A stretch of 64,000 nt of DNA from Candida dubliniensis CD36 (GCF_000026945.1 NC_012862.1:1294501-1358500); one strand, 5' to 3'. Shown: positions 29,186 through 39,957, counted from the stretch's first letter. Notes: generated by a model not told the origin, from the sequence alone. Numbers and translations: made by a program.

Positions 29186-31040
29186 ATACAATTATAAATA
29201 ACATCTACAAATTGAGAGTTGTAGTAAAGAAGTAGAAGAATTTTGAGATATATTAATAGTTTTAGTTTTTTTTTTTTTTGTTAGTTTCCATTTATATATT
29301 AGTATATTTAATAATTTATTTTTTATTTTTTTTTTTTTTTTGCATTTCAGTTGCATACCAGTAAAGAACTATCTATCTATATATATCTATTTCAATGCAA
29401 ATAAGTAAACAGTAGTTGTTGAATTGAATTGAATTGAATCGAAAATAGAAATTTGGTGGTTGATCGGAGTTACAACTATAAATTCAATTGCGTGTCCTTT
29501 CCCAAGATCTGAATCTTTGTAAATCGAGCACGACGTGTGGGTATATATACAGTATTTTGAGTTGTCCTTAGTTGTTGCTATTGCTATTATATTATTATTT
29601 TTATTATTTCTATTATTTGTACTAATTAAGCTTAATTGATGGCTGAGAGGAATCAAAATTTGCACTCAACAACAACAACAACAACCTGAATAATAATATG
29701 TGGTTTTAATTATGGTACACACAATCATTTCTTTTTGCTGTGTTCGGTCCGATACATACAAAAAAAATGTGTGTGGAATTTGCAAAAAAAAAAAAAAAAT
29801 TAACAAGACCACGTGATTTGGATTAGGGAAAACTTCACCAACAACAACGAACTATTTCAAATGATTTAGAGTAGCACTACTTATTAAGGTGAGGTGTCAA
29901 ATTTTGATTAAATTGGATTTTTCATATAGATGGAATATGTATTTTTGATCGTTTAGGTAATTGCATACAGAGAGAGAGAGAGAGGCACAGAAATGGAAAA
30001 GTGATGACATCTATATCCACAAATATAATGGAATTGTTGCTTCAAGAAAGGCCCGTTTCCGGCATTTCAAAAATACAATCAATTCGGATTTGGAAGGGTG
30101 GTATGTATGTAAGTTTATGTGAATGTTGTGGTGGTGGTTGCTGTGGTGGTGGTTGTTGTTTTGAACTTTGCTTGATTTTGCAGTTAGCTAGTTAGTTAGT
30201 TAGTCACGTTATTCATTCATTGTCCGTGAGGCTTAGCTGGGAAAAAAAAAAAAAGCCCTGAAGAAAAATGGAGATTTCATTATCAAATTGTTTTCTTTTT
30301 TTTTTCTACAATATGGAATTGCAACAATTGAATATGAAATAGTAGGTGGTGGTAAGTTTGATAAAGTTTAAATTGTGAACATAAGTATAGTTACTATGGT
30401 GGTGGTAGTGGGTTTTAAGAATATTTGTATTTGTCTGTTTTAATTTCTATTTTAGGAAGGAGGGGTGGTAGTAATGGTTGTTGTTTTACTTTTCTTTTCT
30501 TTTCTTCCGTCTAAATCCTTCGCCCCCCCCCTTTTTTTTTGATCAGGACCTTTTTTCTTTTTTTCTTTTCTTTCTATTATTGTCTTCTTCGGTTTACTAC
30601 TAACATCACAAAAACAAAACAAAAAAAAACCTCTCCCTTGTTTCTTCGCCTTCTTCTCCTCCTCGTTAATTCCAATTTTTGTGTAATATACTGATTACCA
30701 ACGTGTAATTTCACACCCCCCCCATTACGTAACTAACTCACATACAAAATTTCATTTCATGTTTCAATTTAATCGGAAAGAAAAGTAAATATCGTTCACC
30801 AAATTCCAAATCAAATTTGAAAAATTGAAATAACCAGCTCACCATCTTTTTACTTTTTTTTTTTTTTCAAGGGGGCGAGAGGGAGAGGGAGAGGAGGAGG
30901 TAAATATATAAATACTCCCACATTTGTTTTACTCTCTCTCTCTCTCTACCTGTCTTTTTTAAACTCTCTTCCCAATATATACATAATTTTCTTTTTCTTT
31001 TTCTTTTTCTTTATTCAAACTCAATTGATTTATATCAATC
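29186..31040. other. Spacer between CHS4 and the Gly-rich protein gene
   Basis: 1.9 kb. T and A tracts, a CACGTG at 29810-29815, GGT/TGT-rich stretches near 30120-30160 and 30400-30420, C-run at about 30523-30531, and CT/TTTTC repeats before the next ATG. A small open frame at 30001-30195 is not convincing. Confidence 0.45.
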
Positions 31041-31544
31041 ATGTCAGCTAACGATTTTTATTCATCTGGTGATCAATCCAATTATGATCCAAAAAGATCA
31101 TCAAATAATAATAATGATGACCAACAACAAGATAGAGGCTTATTGTCTACTGTTGCTGGTGGTATTGCTGGTGGTTATGGTGGTCATAAATTAGGTGAAA
31201 GTGGTAATCATGGTACTTTAGGTACAGTATTAGGTGCCATTGGTGGTGCCATTGGTGCTAATAAACTAGAAGATGCTTATGAAGATCGTAAAGAAAATAA
31301 AAAACACGAACAACAATATCAACAACACTATGGTGGTAGTGGTGGTAGATCAGATGATCGTTATGACAGTGGTAGACGTGATGATGGTTATGGTGGTGGT
31401 TATGGTGGTGGCAGACCAGATGATAGAAGACATGAAGGTGGTAGACGTGATGATGGTTATGGCGGTGGTTATGGCGGTGGAAGACCAGATGATCGTTTCG
31501 GAGGTGACAGAAGAGATGATAGAAGAGATGATCGCAGATGGTAA
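31041..31544 (+). CDS. Small glycine-zipper, Gly/Asp/Arg-rich protein
   Basis: A 167-residue protein that I cannot name. Residues 34-75 form a glycine-zipper stretch (LLSTVAGGIAGGYGGHKLG, then GTVLGAIGGAIGANKLEDAYED), a pattern of 2TM-glycine-zipper proteins that can sit in membranes. The C-terminal half is a hydrophilic repeat of GRRDDGYGGGYGGGRPDDR type, with two full 23-residue copies (69-base tandem repeat at 31371-31508) and degenerate ends. The protein ends in RDDRRDDRRW. Related fungal proteins of this layout are often stress-induced and some are linked to chitin/wall phenotypes, but I assign no function. AT-rich optimal codons suggest real, well-expressed coding. Confidence 0.75.
   Translation: MSANDFYSSGDQSNYDPKRSSNNNNDDQQQDRGLLSTVAGGIAGGYGGHKLGESGNHGTLGTVLGAIGGAIGANKLEDAYEDRKENKKHEQQYQQHYGGSGGRSDDRYDSGRRDDGYGGGYGGGRPDDRRHEGGRRDDGYGGGYGGGRPDDRFGGDRRDDRRDDRRW
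31371..31508 (+). repeat. Two-copy 69-base in-frame tandem repeat
   Basis: Units at 31371-31439 and 31440-31508, each coding a 23-residue GRRDDGYGGG-type unit inside the Gly-rich protein. Units differ at a few synonymous and non-synonymous sites. Confidence 0.8.
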
Positions 31545-31785
31545 ATTTCCTACTACTACTACTATTACTACTGATTTGATATTTTGTTTTTTTATGTACG
31601 TTTGCAGGAAAAAAAAAAATAAATTTGATTTAATGAACTCCACATTTTGATTTTGGTATTGGTATTGGTATTGGTAAATTCAATCAATTCAAAAAAAAAA
31701 AAAAAAGAAAAGGAGTGATCGATTTTTCTTATTATTCTATAATTTCCTATTTTAATCGATAAACTATGTAATATCAATTGATTAA

Positions 31786-34605
31786 TTAATTATCATTACT
31801 TACTTTTGATGCAGCTTGTTTGTTAAGTAATGGTAATTTTGAATCAGTGAAATTCATCATTATTTTTTTATTCAGCATTAACAGCAGTGATCGACTTCGT
31901 TTAAGATCAGTCAATAATCTTTTATTCGTAAAATTATTTGTATTGTTATTGTTATTGTTATTGTCATTGCTATTGCTATTGCTATTGCTACTGCTATTAT
32001 TATCAATCTCATCTCTTCCAATTGATGGCGGCATTAATTTTGAAATTGGTACTTGAGTAGGCAGGGATTCTATTGTTGGATTAAAAGGTAGATCTAATTC
32101 ATTGACATCTGCCAATATATTATAAACATTAGGTGGTTTGTTTGATGGTGGTAGTGGTAGTGGTGGTGGGGACGATCTTGCTACAGGAGTTCCTCCATCG
32201 GGTTCATCAAAATTGATTTCTGATGTAATAAGTGAATTCTCTTCCATACTTGTATCATACATCAAATCACTCTTATCACGATCTACCCAATAACTTGGTT
32301 TTTTTAATTTGGAATTACCATTGGAATTATTATTGATTCTGGTTATGGATGGTGGTATTTGAGTTGATTTTTTCGGTTTTTTCAATTGTCGTGGTGGTGA
32401 AAGAATCCGTTGCTTTTTAATTGGCATAATAATATCATTATCAATTGACATCATACTTTCATCAGGATTATAATTATTACCTTGATTTTCTGATTCAAGT
32501 TTATTTTTCATATAATCCATGGCATATTGTTCCATTGCACTATCAAATTCACCATTAAGTAAATTTTCTAAACCAAGAGACACATTATATAATAATTCTT
32601 GATTAGCTTCATTTAATGAAATTGGATTAGAAATATTATTAATTAAATTACCAATTTCTCGAGGAATATAAAAAAATATACTCAAATCATGAATCAAATT
32701 ATCATACAATATCGATGAATATAATAACAAATCAGTATGAACTTCACGTTTCATGGATTGTATTGATTGACGATATATGATACTATGATTCTCAGTCCAA
32801 CCTTCTTCCTCTTGTAATCGTTTCAATGTTTGCATTGCCGAATCTTCTAATATATAATCTAAATCTGTTGGTTGACTATATTGTGATTCTAATTGAGGTA
32901 ATTGATATTCAATTTTCAGAATTAATTGTTCACATAAATCATAAATTTTAAGAACAGATTCATTATTTGATGTTAATGAATTTATATTAATATCATCTCG
33001 TTGTTCTAATAATAATTCAGTGTCAATCTTTTGTGATAATAATAATTTTCTTTTCGCCAATATAAAATATTTTTTCCATTTCTCTTGATTTTGTTTAGTA
33101 ATGGCTTTACGTGTTGATTCAAGATTTTCAAATAAAATTTTGAAAATTTTAGATTCCAAATCTTTACGTTTATTAATAGTTGATTCAATCACTTTTGATT
33201 CTCGAGTTCGTAATTCTTCAATTTCTTGTTTTTGTTCAGTAATCATTTTCAAATATGAACCCACATGACGATCCAAATTATGTTGATTTCTAATTAATTT
33301 GGTTTTAATCTCTTTAGCTCGATCAGCATATTTTAATGTATTTAAAGTCTCATCATAATGTTGTGAAGAAGGTGATACACATACAATCATTACCGTTTTA
33401 CAATTCCCACCTAAAGAAAATTTCAATAATCGAGTCAATTTTGAATCTCTATAAGGAACATGGTTTCTTCTTCGTGGATCACACAAGGCATTAATACAAT
33501 TACCTAATGCTAATAATGATTTATTAATATTGGCTCCTTCATTTAATCGAGCCCCACGGTTTTTGGTGGCAGCAGCTCGTTCACTACCAGCTAAATCTAT
33601 AATTGATAAAGTAGCAAATGTATGTTCTTCAGTAATATCACCAGTTCGATCTTTTTGTATAACATTAATTTGTAAAACCGCGTGTGATCGACTAGATGTA
33701 GCATTTGCTTCAGTTGGAGAACAAGTTCTATTTTTATTACCTTCTAAAATCAATTGCATAACTTCATCAACAGAATTGGGTCGATGTCGTGATAAATTAG
33801 ACACAGATATTTTATTATTGGCATCTTCTCGTATAACCAAATTTTTACATTGAGTCATTGGATTTAATAAATCACGTATAGTTTCATTATAAATTTCAAG
33901 ATATGATAAACTAATATCAATGATTTTTCTATCTTTTAAATCTTCAATTCGATTATACAATTCTTTCATGGTTAAAAATATAACTCCTGGATCTTCTGGT
34001 GTCCCCGATATAGTATGAGTTTTACCACATCCAGTTGCACCATAAGCGAAAACTGTGGCATTATATCCATCCAATACTGAATCTAATAATGGTTGAGTCG
34101 TATTACGATACACTTGATCTTGAGTACAATCTTCATCAAATAATCGATCAAATACAAACCGATGTTCACGGATTCTTGATCCTTTAAAACTATTGGGAAA
34201 AGCATTCCGTTGCATTTTTGTTAACGGATTGGTTTCTGGTGGATCAAATATCAACATTCGATCATCAACAACATTAATGATCTTACGGAGCCCGCCCAAT
34301 GTATTGAATATAGTTCGTCTTGATCCAGTCCCACTACCACCACCACCACTATTTGCACTAGCCATATTACCATTACTGGTGTTATTATTGTTATTGTTAT
34401 TGTTATTATTATTATTATTGTTATCACTGGTGAGACACCCGTCGCCTAAAAATACATCGTCGTTATCAACTTTAACTAATTTACTTGATTCGGCTTCAGT
34501 GAATGGTCGTACTCTAACCGCTACTGAAATTGATGATTGTTTTGCAGCTGGAACTGATGTTGAAGTAACGGTTGCTGGTGATGCTAAACTATTCGGGTAT
34601 GACAT
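31786..34605 (-). CDS. KIP3: Kinesin-8 motor protein Kip3
   Basis: A 939-residue plus-end microtubule motor/depolymerase that controls spindle length and nuclear position. The motor domain (about 25-450) has the P-loop GATGCGKT (189-196), switch I NATSSRSHAVL, switch II IIDLAGSERAA and HVPYRDSKLTRLL. The DPRRRNHVPYRDSKL context and NLVIREDANNKISVSNLSRH fit kinesin-8. Coiled-coil-rich sequence follows (about 450-560), then a Ser/Pro/Asn-rich tail. A 14-Asn run inserts at residues 62-75, within the early motor domain loop, and another Asn/Ser run is near residue 885. A MluI-box ACGCGT lies about 385 bases upstream, consistent with G1/S expression. Assignment to Kip3 is by motor type and recalled synteny. 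Confidence 0.88.
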   Translation of the reverse strand: MSYPNSLASPATVTSTSVPAAKQSSISVAVRVRPFTEAESSKLVKVDNDDVFLGDGCLTSDNNNNNNNNNNNNNNTSNGNMASANSGGGGSGTGSRRTIFNTLGGLRKIINVVDDRMLIFDPPETNPLTKMQRNAFPNSFKGSRIREHRFVFDRLFDEDCTQDQVYRNTTQPLLDSVLDGYNATVFAYGATGCGKTHTISGTPEDPGVIFLTMKELYNRIEDLKDRKIIDISLSYLEIYNETIRDLLNPMTQCKNLVIREDANNKISVSNLSRHRPNSVDEVMQLILEGNKNRTCSPTEANATSSRSHAVLQINVIQKDRTGDITEEHTFATLSIIDLAGSERAAATKNRGARLNEGANINKSLLALGNCINALCDPRRRNHVPYRDSKLTRLLKFSLGGNCKTVMIVCVSPSSQHYDETLNTLKYADRAKEIKTKLIRNQHNLDRHVGSYLKMITEQKQEIEELRTRESKVIESTINKRKDLESKIFKILFENLESTRKAITKQNQEKWKKYFILAKRKLLLSQKIDTELLLEQRDDININSLTSNNESVLKIYDLCEQLILKIEYQLPQLESQYSQPTDLDYILEDSAMQTLKRLQEEEGWTENHSIIYRQSIQSMKREVHTDLLLYSSILYDNLIHDLSIFFYIPREIGNLINNISNPISLNEANQELLYNVSLGLENLLNGEFDSAMEQYAMDYMKNKLESENQGNNYNPDESMMSIDNDIIMPIKKQRILSPPRQLKKPKKSTQIPPSITRINNNSNGNSKLKKPSYWVDRDKSDLMYDTSMEENSLITSEINFDEPDGGTPVARSSPPPLPLPPSNKPPNVYNILADVNELDLPFNPTIESLPTQVPISKLMPPSIGRDEIDNNSSSNSNSNSNDNNNNNNNTNNFTNKRLLTDLKRSRSLLLMLNKKIMMNFTDSKLPLLNKQAASKVSNDN

Positions 34606-34988
34606 AACATAGGTATCAAATGGGGTTGGATGGGAATGATTTTGGTTATTTCAATATAACTTATTAGTTTAAACAAGCTTGAATTTTCTTGATTTTGACG
34701 AAATAGTATTGATAAATAATTTATTTATTTTTTTTTTTGGACACAGATAAAAGCTTACTGTTATTTCAACTCCTGTTTCTCTTTCTCTCTCTCTCTCTTG
34801 TCTTCCTTTTTTTTTTTTGAAGTATAATAATATTAGTATACGTAGTAGTAGTAGTATATATTTGTTTGAAAGGGCAAGAAAGAAATCGAAAGGAAATTTT
34901 TCTCTTCTTCTTCTTTGTTTACTTTTTTGTCGTTTCTGTAACTTGGACACACACTCTCACCATACACAGAAGAGAAAATCCTTATTAG

Positions 34989-34994
34989 ACGCGT
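34989..34994. promoter_or_regulatory. MluI cell-cycle box ACGCGT upstream of KIP3
   Basis: Perfect MCB hexamer, the site of the MBF G1/S factor, followed closely by GAGACGCT. Only one copy is present, so the role is tentative. Confidence 0.4.
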
Positions 34995-35254
34995 TGAGAC
35001 GCTACCAGATTATCAGATCTAGGAAGTTTGACCACCACCACCACCACTTTGATTAGGAAAGTCCCAGTTATCAACATCCAATATCACAATTACGTAAAAA
35101 CACAAAACGTATATATATATATATAACAAAAAATTAACAATCATATCTAATGTACATAATATTTATAATAATTTTAAAGTAAATTGAAAATACAACAAAA
35201 AATAGTGTATCCTCCTTAAAATGTCCCTTCTCTATAAATGGAAACTGGAAACAC

Positions 35255-35279
35255 AACCCAACCCAACCCAACCCAACCC
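35255..35279. repeat. (AACCC)5 repeat
   Basis: Five tandem AACCC units, with the complementary (GGGTT)4 found at 55977-55996. Neither matches the long C. albicans telomere repeat. Confidence 0.8.
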
Positions 35280-35316
35280 CAAATAGACAACATTGTTCTG
35301 TTTTAGGCACAGCAAG

Positions 35317-36645
35317 TTATGCTTTCCTTTTCCTAATATCCTTTTTCTCATCCAAAGTAGATTCTGATGACGAACTAAATGAATCTCTTTCAAAAGAGTA
35401 TTTATCTTCTTCGATTTCTAATACTACTTCTTCCTCCTTTTTTTCCAAAATTATTGGTTGTTGAATTTCTTCTAGTTCCTCTTCCTCTTCCTCTTCCACC
35501 TCAATATCCACCTCGATATCATCAACATCATTTTCATTATCAATTTCAATATCAGTGTCATCTTCATCACTTCTAACATCTTCAGCACCTGATCCAGTTA
35601 CAACTTTATAAGCAACTTTTAATATCAAATACATCCAAATACAAGTTATAATTTGTAACCCTCCTAATAAACCCAAAAATGCATCAATAACAACTGGGGT
35701 CCAACATCTTTTTTGATTCAATCCTTCAACACATTGTCCATTTTTCATCAAATCCACTGATTTATACCAAGCATGATAAAAGATATAATTATATACACCA
35801 TGTCTTAATACAATCCAACTGACTAAAAATAAAAGAAACATGGCATCACAAGCATTACTAAACCCAGCATATTTCAACATTTTTGCTGCTGCCAAAAAAA
35901 TGTCTACTGAATCCATAATCATCAATATCAAATGACCAATACGGAAATAATAATAATAATACGAACCAATAATCAATAAACAAGTAATAATATGATGACT
36001 AAACATTTGATAATGATCTTTTCTTGGTTTTTCAACATTTAAAACAAAAATTTGTTGTAGCCAAAACCCCATACTTACCAAATAATAAGTTTTAAATTCC
36101 CAAGACATGTAATGATTTGGCCAATTGATATAAACTTGATCTAAATTATTATAATAAGGACTATCTAAATATAATATTACTCCATAAATAAATGAAATTG
36201 AATAATAAACAAATGACCAACTTTGTTCAGCAAATCTTGTTTTGGCTTTTTTAGAATGAATATGACAAAATATAGATGCAAATGGTTCAAAACACCATTT
36301 CATTAAAAATGAACGAAGAAATGTAACAATTACTAATGAATGAATAACAAAATATACATCATTAATATCAATATCATATATTGATTTCCCATTAACTTCA
36401 TCAATACCAACACAATTTTGAATATGTATAAATTTAGATGTATATGGAGTGATAGTGTTATGGTTCAATAAATGTGCCAAGTATAAAACAATTAATAGAC
36501 TTCTTGATAACGGTATTTGATTTCTTTCAACCATTGCTAAGAATGAATTGTGATATTGATGATCTTCTATTGATTCAATAGAAATTGGTCTATTGGGTAT
36601 TGTTGCCAGTGAGATTTTCGTAGTTGTGATTGATCCTGAACTCAT
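35317..36645 (-). CDS. LAC1: Ceramide synthase (Lag1/Lac1 family, TLC domain)
   Basis: A 442-residue ER multi-spanning enzyme that N-acylates long-chain sphingoid bases with fatty acyl-CoA. The TLC domain covers about residues 125-345. The Lag1 motif with the catalytic His pair is HHIITCLLIIGSYYYYY followed by MDSVDIFLAAAKMLKYAG. A YLVSMGFWLQQIFVLNVEKPRKDH stretch just before it (quoted in part) is typical. The C-terminus is extremely acidic (runs of Asp and Glu at about 350-420), as in yeast Lag1/Lac1 regulatory tails, then ends in KKDIRKRKA, a basic ER-retention-like end. C. albicans has two such genes; LAC1 rather than LAG1 is my recollection and is uncertain. Confidence 0.85.
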   Translation of the reverse strand: MSSGSITTTKISLATIPNRPISIESIEDHQYHNSFLAMVERNQIPLSRSLLIVLYLAHLLNHNTITPYTSKFIHIQNCVGIDEVNGKSIYDIDINDVYFVIHSLVIVTFLRSFLMKWCFEPFASIFCHIHSKKAKTRFAEQSWSFVYYSISFIYGVILYLDSPYYNNLDQVYINWPNHYMSWEFKTYYLVSMGFWLQQIFVLNVEKPRKDHYQMFSHHIITCLLIIGSYYYYYFRIGHLILMIMDSVDIFLAAAKMLKYAGFSNACDAMFLLFLVSWIVLRHGVYNYIFYHAWYKSVDLMKNGQCVEGLNQKRCWTPVVIDAFLGLLGGLQIITCIWMYLILKVAYKVVTGSGAEDVRSDEDDTDIEIDNENDVDDIEVDIEVEEEEEEELEEIQQPIILEKKEEEVVLEIEEDKYSFERDSFSSSSESTLDEKKDIRKRKA

Positions 36646-36978
36646 TAGTTGTGTTTTTTTTTAAGTCAATGAATGTTTGTTTGTTTGTTTACTCTAATTG
36701 ATCTATAATGATGATTTGATGGTATATCTCATGTAACTGGTTTTTTTTTTTTTACTTTGATCAAAAAAAAAAATAAAAATTAGCAATTAATAATGTCTTT
36801 AATCTATTCCAATACAACAATAACAAGAAGGTGGATATTCTTGAAATAATAAGATAAAAAATGATATGTAGATTCAATTAAAGAAAAAAAAAAAAATTCT
36901 CTTGTTACTAATTATATATTATATATTATTCTTTATATGTATTAAAATTGTGAGAGAGAAAAATTTCAAAATTTTTTA

Positions 36979-37010
<32 letters not shown>

Positions 37011-38029
37011 TTTTGTTTTCATATTTTGTCCTTTATTTAGTTGAATTATATACACGACCTTAGCCTCGTTGAACGAACATCAGTTGGGATAAATAAGTAA
37101 ATATCAACTCACATATAATCTTATTAAAATATTTGTCAGATATTAAGAACCACATGATTCATAATCTTTTGAGTCGTATCCTTCTACTGCTTTTTCCCTT
37201 GATATTATTTTTTTTTTCTTCCTTCTTCGTTTACTTAAAATCATGTAAAGTATTTTTTCTTTTGGTTTTATTTGTAGATTGTAAGTCCCGAATCCCCCTC
37301 TCCCTTTTATGGAATATATTGTCATACCAACTTAATCATTAGTAAGACAAGCAACAACGACATAGTTTATATTACTAATAATAATAATAATAATTAGTTT
37401 ATTTATTAACAATAATAATAAACAATTTTCAATGTTCTCTCTATTGTTTTTCAGTATTTCTATGTATGTATGTATGTATGTTGGCACCACATACCCTCTC
37501 CTGCATATAACTGTAACACGTTGAAAACAAAAATACTAAAGAACACGTTATCATCATCATTTTGTTGATTGATTGATATACACCTATTGTTATATATAAT
37601 TGGCATCTTTTATATTCGATAGTAACAATAGAGGGTAGCATCCTATTTTACTATTGACAAGAACATCTAACACAACACATCTTTCTTCCATATGTACTAG
37701 AACACATTATTTTCCAAAACGTTTGTACACCAAGAAAGTTTTCACTTTACTACTTAGTCGGATCCACAATAACAAATACAATAATGACAACGACGACAAC
37801 TATATTTAAAGTTTAATTTCTCCTCTTTCTTTAATGATATATAATTATATAACAATGTTTTCATCAATTCTTTATTTCTATAATGATGTTTTCATTGTTT
37901 GCAAATCCCTCGTGGTCGTGCTCGTGGTTAGTAGAAGTAGTATAATTGGATCATATAATTCCAGAAAGTATTGATTGAGATTTTTACTCCCACCTCCTGG
38001 TCTTGCCCTCTTCTTTTTCCATTTAAACT
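36646..38029. other. Spacer between the ceramide synthase promoter and SSN8 3' end
   Basis: 1.4 kb. Promoter of the ceramide synthase on the minus strand (GTTT repeats at 36675-36690), large T tracts at 36976-37014, (AAT)n near 37373-37394 and ATGT repeats at 37462-37481. No supported gene. Confidence 0.45.
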
Positions 38030-39343
38030 TTAAATCCGATTGAGTAACATCACTTGTAATGCCTTTTTAACCCCTTGTTCATTATATCTATTCCATAACA
38101 CATACATATTCATCATATCTTGTACTGCCTCAACGACTTCATCTAAATTTATATGTGAATGTTCTAAAAAATTCATAAATTTATTAATCTTTATAGTGTT
38201 TTCATCTAATATGTCTAAATCGAAATTATTCAATTCTTGATTTGGTTGTGATTGTGGAATTTGTGTATTTGGTGTATTAGTATTACTACTATTAGTATTA
38301 TTATGAGTAGATTGTTGATGGTTCTGTGTTTGAATTTGATATTGTGACAAGTTTATTTGCAGTTGGGATGGATTATCAATATCCATTTTATCATCCGATT
38401 TATCTTGACTAGTATTACTTGATTTAGTCAAGTTCATTAAATCGTCTATATTCATTTCAGTATTATCGTCTTGACCAGGAACTTGGCCCTCATTAGTAGT
38501 GGTGGCAGTGGCAGCAGTTCCATTATTATTATTAGTATTATTGTTATTATTGTTGTTATGGGTAATATTGGCAGAAGTGGTGGTGGTGTTGTTGATAATT
38601 GGATTGGTACTACTTCCAGTGGAAATATGCATAGTATTATCATTGCTATTACCTTGCCTCACTCGAGATAAATTCTTTTTCAATACAACAGTGATATATA
38701 TAGCCGCCACAGCTATGGTATGAGGAGGTAATAACAAATGAAGATCAGTAATATAACTATCATTAATTAAACTCCAAGCATTTTGTAATTCTTCCACCGT
38801 TAATTTAAAGCCATATATATTATAATTATTCGATAAAAAATCATTGATTTGTATTAATGATTTATAAGGATGATGCAATAATAAATACAGATCCATTTCT
38901 TCAATTAAATAAAATTCAAATTCAGCTAATTTAGTGACATCATGAGGAATATATTCTGGCCATATATTTCTGGCTTCAGATAAAATTAATCTAATATGTT
39001 GAGGACATTCTTCAATTTTACAAGCAACATAAATACATGTAGTTATTAATAAATAAACATTGATCTCTTTAAGAGAAACTCGAGTAAGAAAACGAGTCAA
39101 ATAAATTTCAGCAGTGGCTAAAGCTATTTGTCTAATATTTAGTCTTCGACCTAATTTGATTAATAAATTATGAAGATATATCCTCATATTGTAATCATAT
39201 ATTATGTTGGGGTAATCTTTGATTAATCCATTTTGAATCATTTTCCGTTCAAGTAATAACACTCTTCTTCTTGATTCTAATAATGAGAATCGAGTTAATT
39301 GCCATTGATTGCGTTGTGATGAATTCCAATAATCGGCTGACAT
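38030..39343 (-). CDS. SSN8: Cyclin C of the Mediator kinase module
   Basis: A 437-residue cyclin partner of Cdk8/Ssn3, which with Srb8 and Med12-type subunits represses or tunes RNA polymerase II transcription. It begins SADYWNSSQRNQW, the typical cyclin C start. The first cyclin box covers about residues 45-145 (IRQIALATAEIYLTRFLTR, YVACKIEECPQHIRLI). The second box is split by a large Asn/Thr/Gln-rich insert (about 235-370) and resumes with NKFMNFLEHSHINLDEVVEAVQDMMNMYVLW (quoted family-like end, in part). The insert makes it longer than the 323-residue yeast protein. Such inserts are common in this organism's regulators. Confidence 0.9.
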   Translation of the reverse strand: MSADYWNSSQRNQWQLTRFSLLESRRRVLLLERKMIQNGLIKDYPNIIYDYNMRIYLHNLLIKLGRRLNIRQIALATAEIYLTRFLTRVSLKEINVYLLITTCIYVACKIEECPQHIRLILSEARNIWPEYIPHDVTKLAEFEFYLIEEMDLYLLLHHPYKSLIQINDFLSNNYNIYGFKLTVEELQNAWSLINDSYITDLHLLLPPHTIAVAAIYITVVLKKNLSRVRQGNSNDNTMHISTGSSTNPIINNTTTTSANITHNNNNNNNTNNNNGTAATATTTNEGQVPGQDDNTEMNIDDLMNLTKSSNTSQDKSDDKMDIDNPSQLQINLSQYQIQTQNHQQSTHNNTNSSNTNTPNTQIPQSQPNQELNNFDLDILDENTIKINKFMNFLEHSHINLDEVVEAVQDMMNMYVLWNRYNEQGVKKALQVMLLNRI

Positions 39344-39666
39344 GTTATAAGTGCTATTAATCGTGGGGTTTCAATCTCTTGTGGATATAAACAGTTGTGG
39401 TTTGAGATTGGATGTTGAAGTTTTAACTTCGAAGGATTTATCAATGGAAAGCTTGTCCTATAACAAAGAAGAGAATTTTAAAGAGAGAAAGAGAAGTTAA
39501 ACTTATTGTCCTTCTTGCTCGGATAATTCTTAGGTAATCAAATCACGTGATACATACACAAAGTATATTATTTTTATTTTTTTTGTTTGGCAACTCCTAC
39601 AACAATATAATTAACAATGGTATAGATTAATTACTTCATCAATATAAACCGTAATTACACTATCTT
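39344..39666 (-). promoter_or_regulatory. SSN8 upstream region with E-box
   Basis: 323 bases between SSN8 and the small membrane-protein ORF, both on the minus strand. The 8-base palindrome TCACGTGA (39543-39550) matches a Cbf1-type E-box. Confidence 0.45.
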
Positions 39667-39957
39667 CTATTGGAGTAAATCTTCTACAAGATTAGCAATG
39701 TCAAATATGAAAATCCTGGCGTCGTCGTTAAAATCATTGACAATCTCACCTTGCGGGTATTTCTTAAACAATTGGTTCAAATCAGTAGACTTGGTTATTT
39801 TGATATAATTTTCATTTTCATTTAATAGTAATTGCGGATTACTCAGTATTGCTATTGAATTTATATTGTCTGCCTCAATCGTTGTTGTTATGGGTATGAA
39901 TAGTGGTTGCACACCGAGTAAAAGATAAAATATCATTATTGGTATTATTGAGAACAT
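39667..39957 (-). CDS. Small protein with N-terminal hydrophobic segment (unidentified)
   Basis: A 96-residue open frame that I do not recognise. Residues 3-24 (SIIPIMIFYLLLGVQPLFIP) are strongly hydrophobic and could be a signal peptide or membrane anchor. The remainder is soluble and acidic, with NINSIAILSNPQLLLNEN and a C-terminal DARIFIFDIANLVEDLL that looks like an ordered helix or strand. The composition looks like protein, not low-complexity shadow, and the opposite strand offers no competing gene. It lies head-to-tail upstream of SSN8. It may be a small ER or mitochondrial membrane protein. Confidence that it is a gene is moderate. Confidence 0.5.
   Translation of the reverse strand: MFSIIPIMIFYLLLGVQPLFIPITTTIEADNINSIAILSNPQLLLNENENYIKITKSTDLNQLFKKYPQGEIVNDFNDDARIFIFDIANLVEDLLQ

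Larger units (their letters stand above)
34606..35316. promoter_or_regulatory. Spacer between KIP3 start and the ceramide synthase 3' end
   Basis: 711 bases. Contains the KIP3 promoter with ACGCGT (34989-34994), a CT microsatellite near 34776-34799, and (AACCC)5 at 35255-35279 just past the ceramide synthase stop. No gene was seen. Confidence 0.5.

Noticed and set aside
30001..30195. 64-codon frame with GTATGT/GTAAGT inside
   Set aside because: The C-terminal part is simple GGT/TGT repeat translation and no matching second exon was found.
35255..35279. AACCC repeat as an interstitial telomere
   Set aside because: The unit does not match the long, complex telomere repeat known for this clade; it is treated as a microsatellite.
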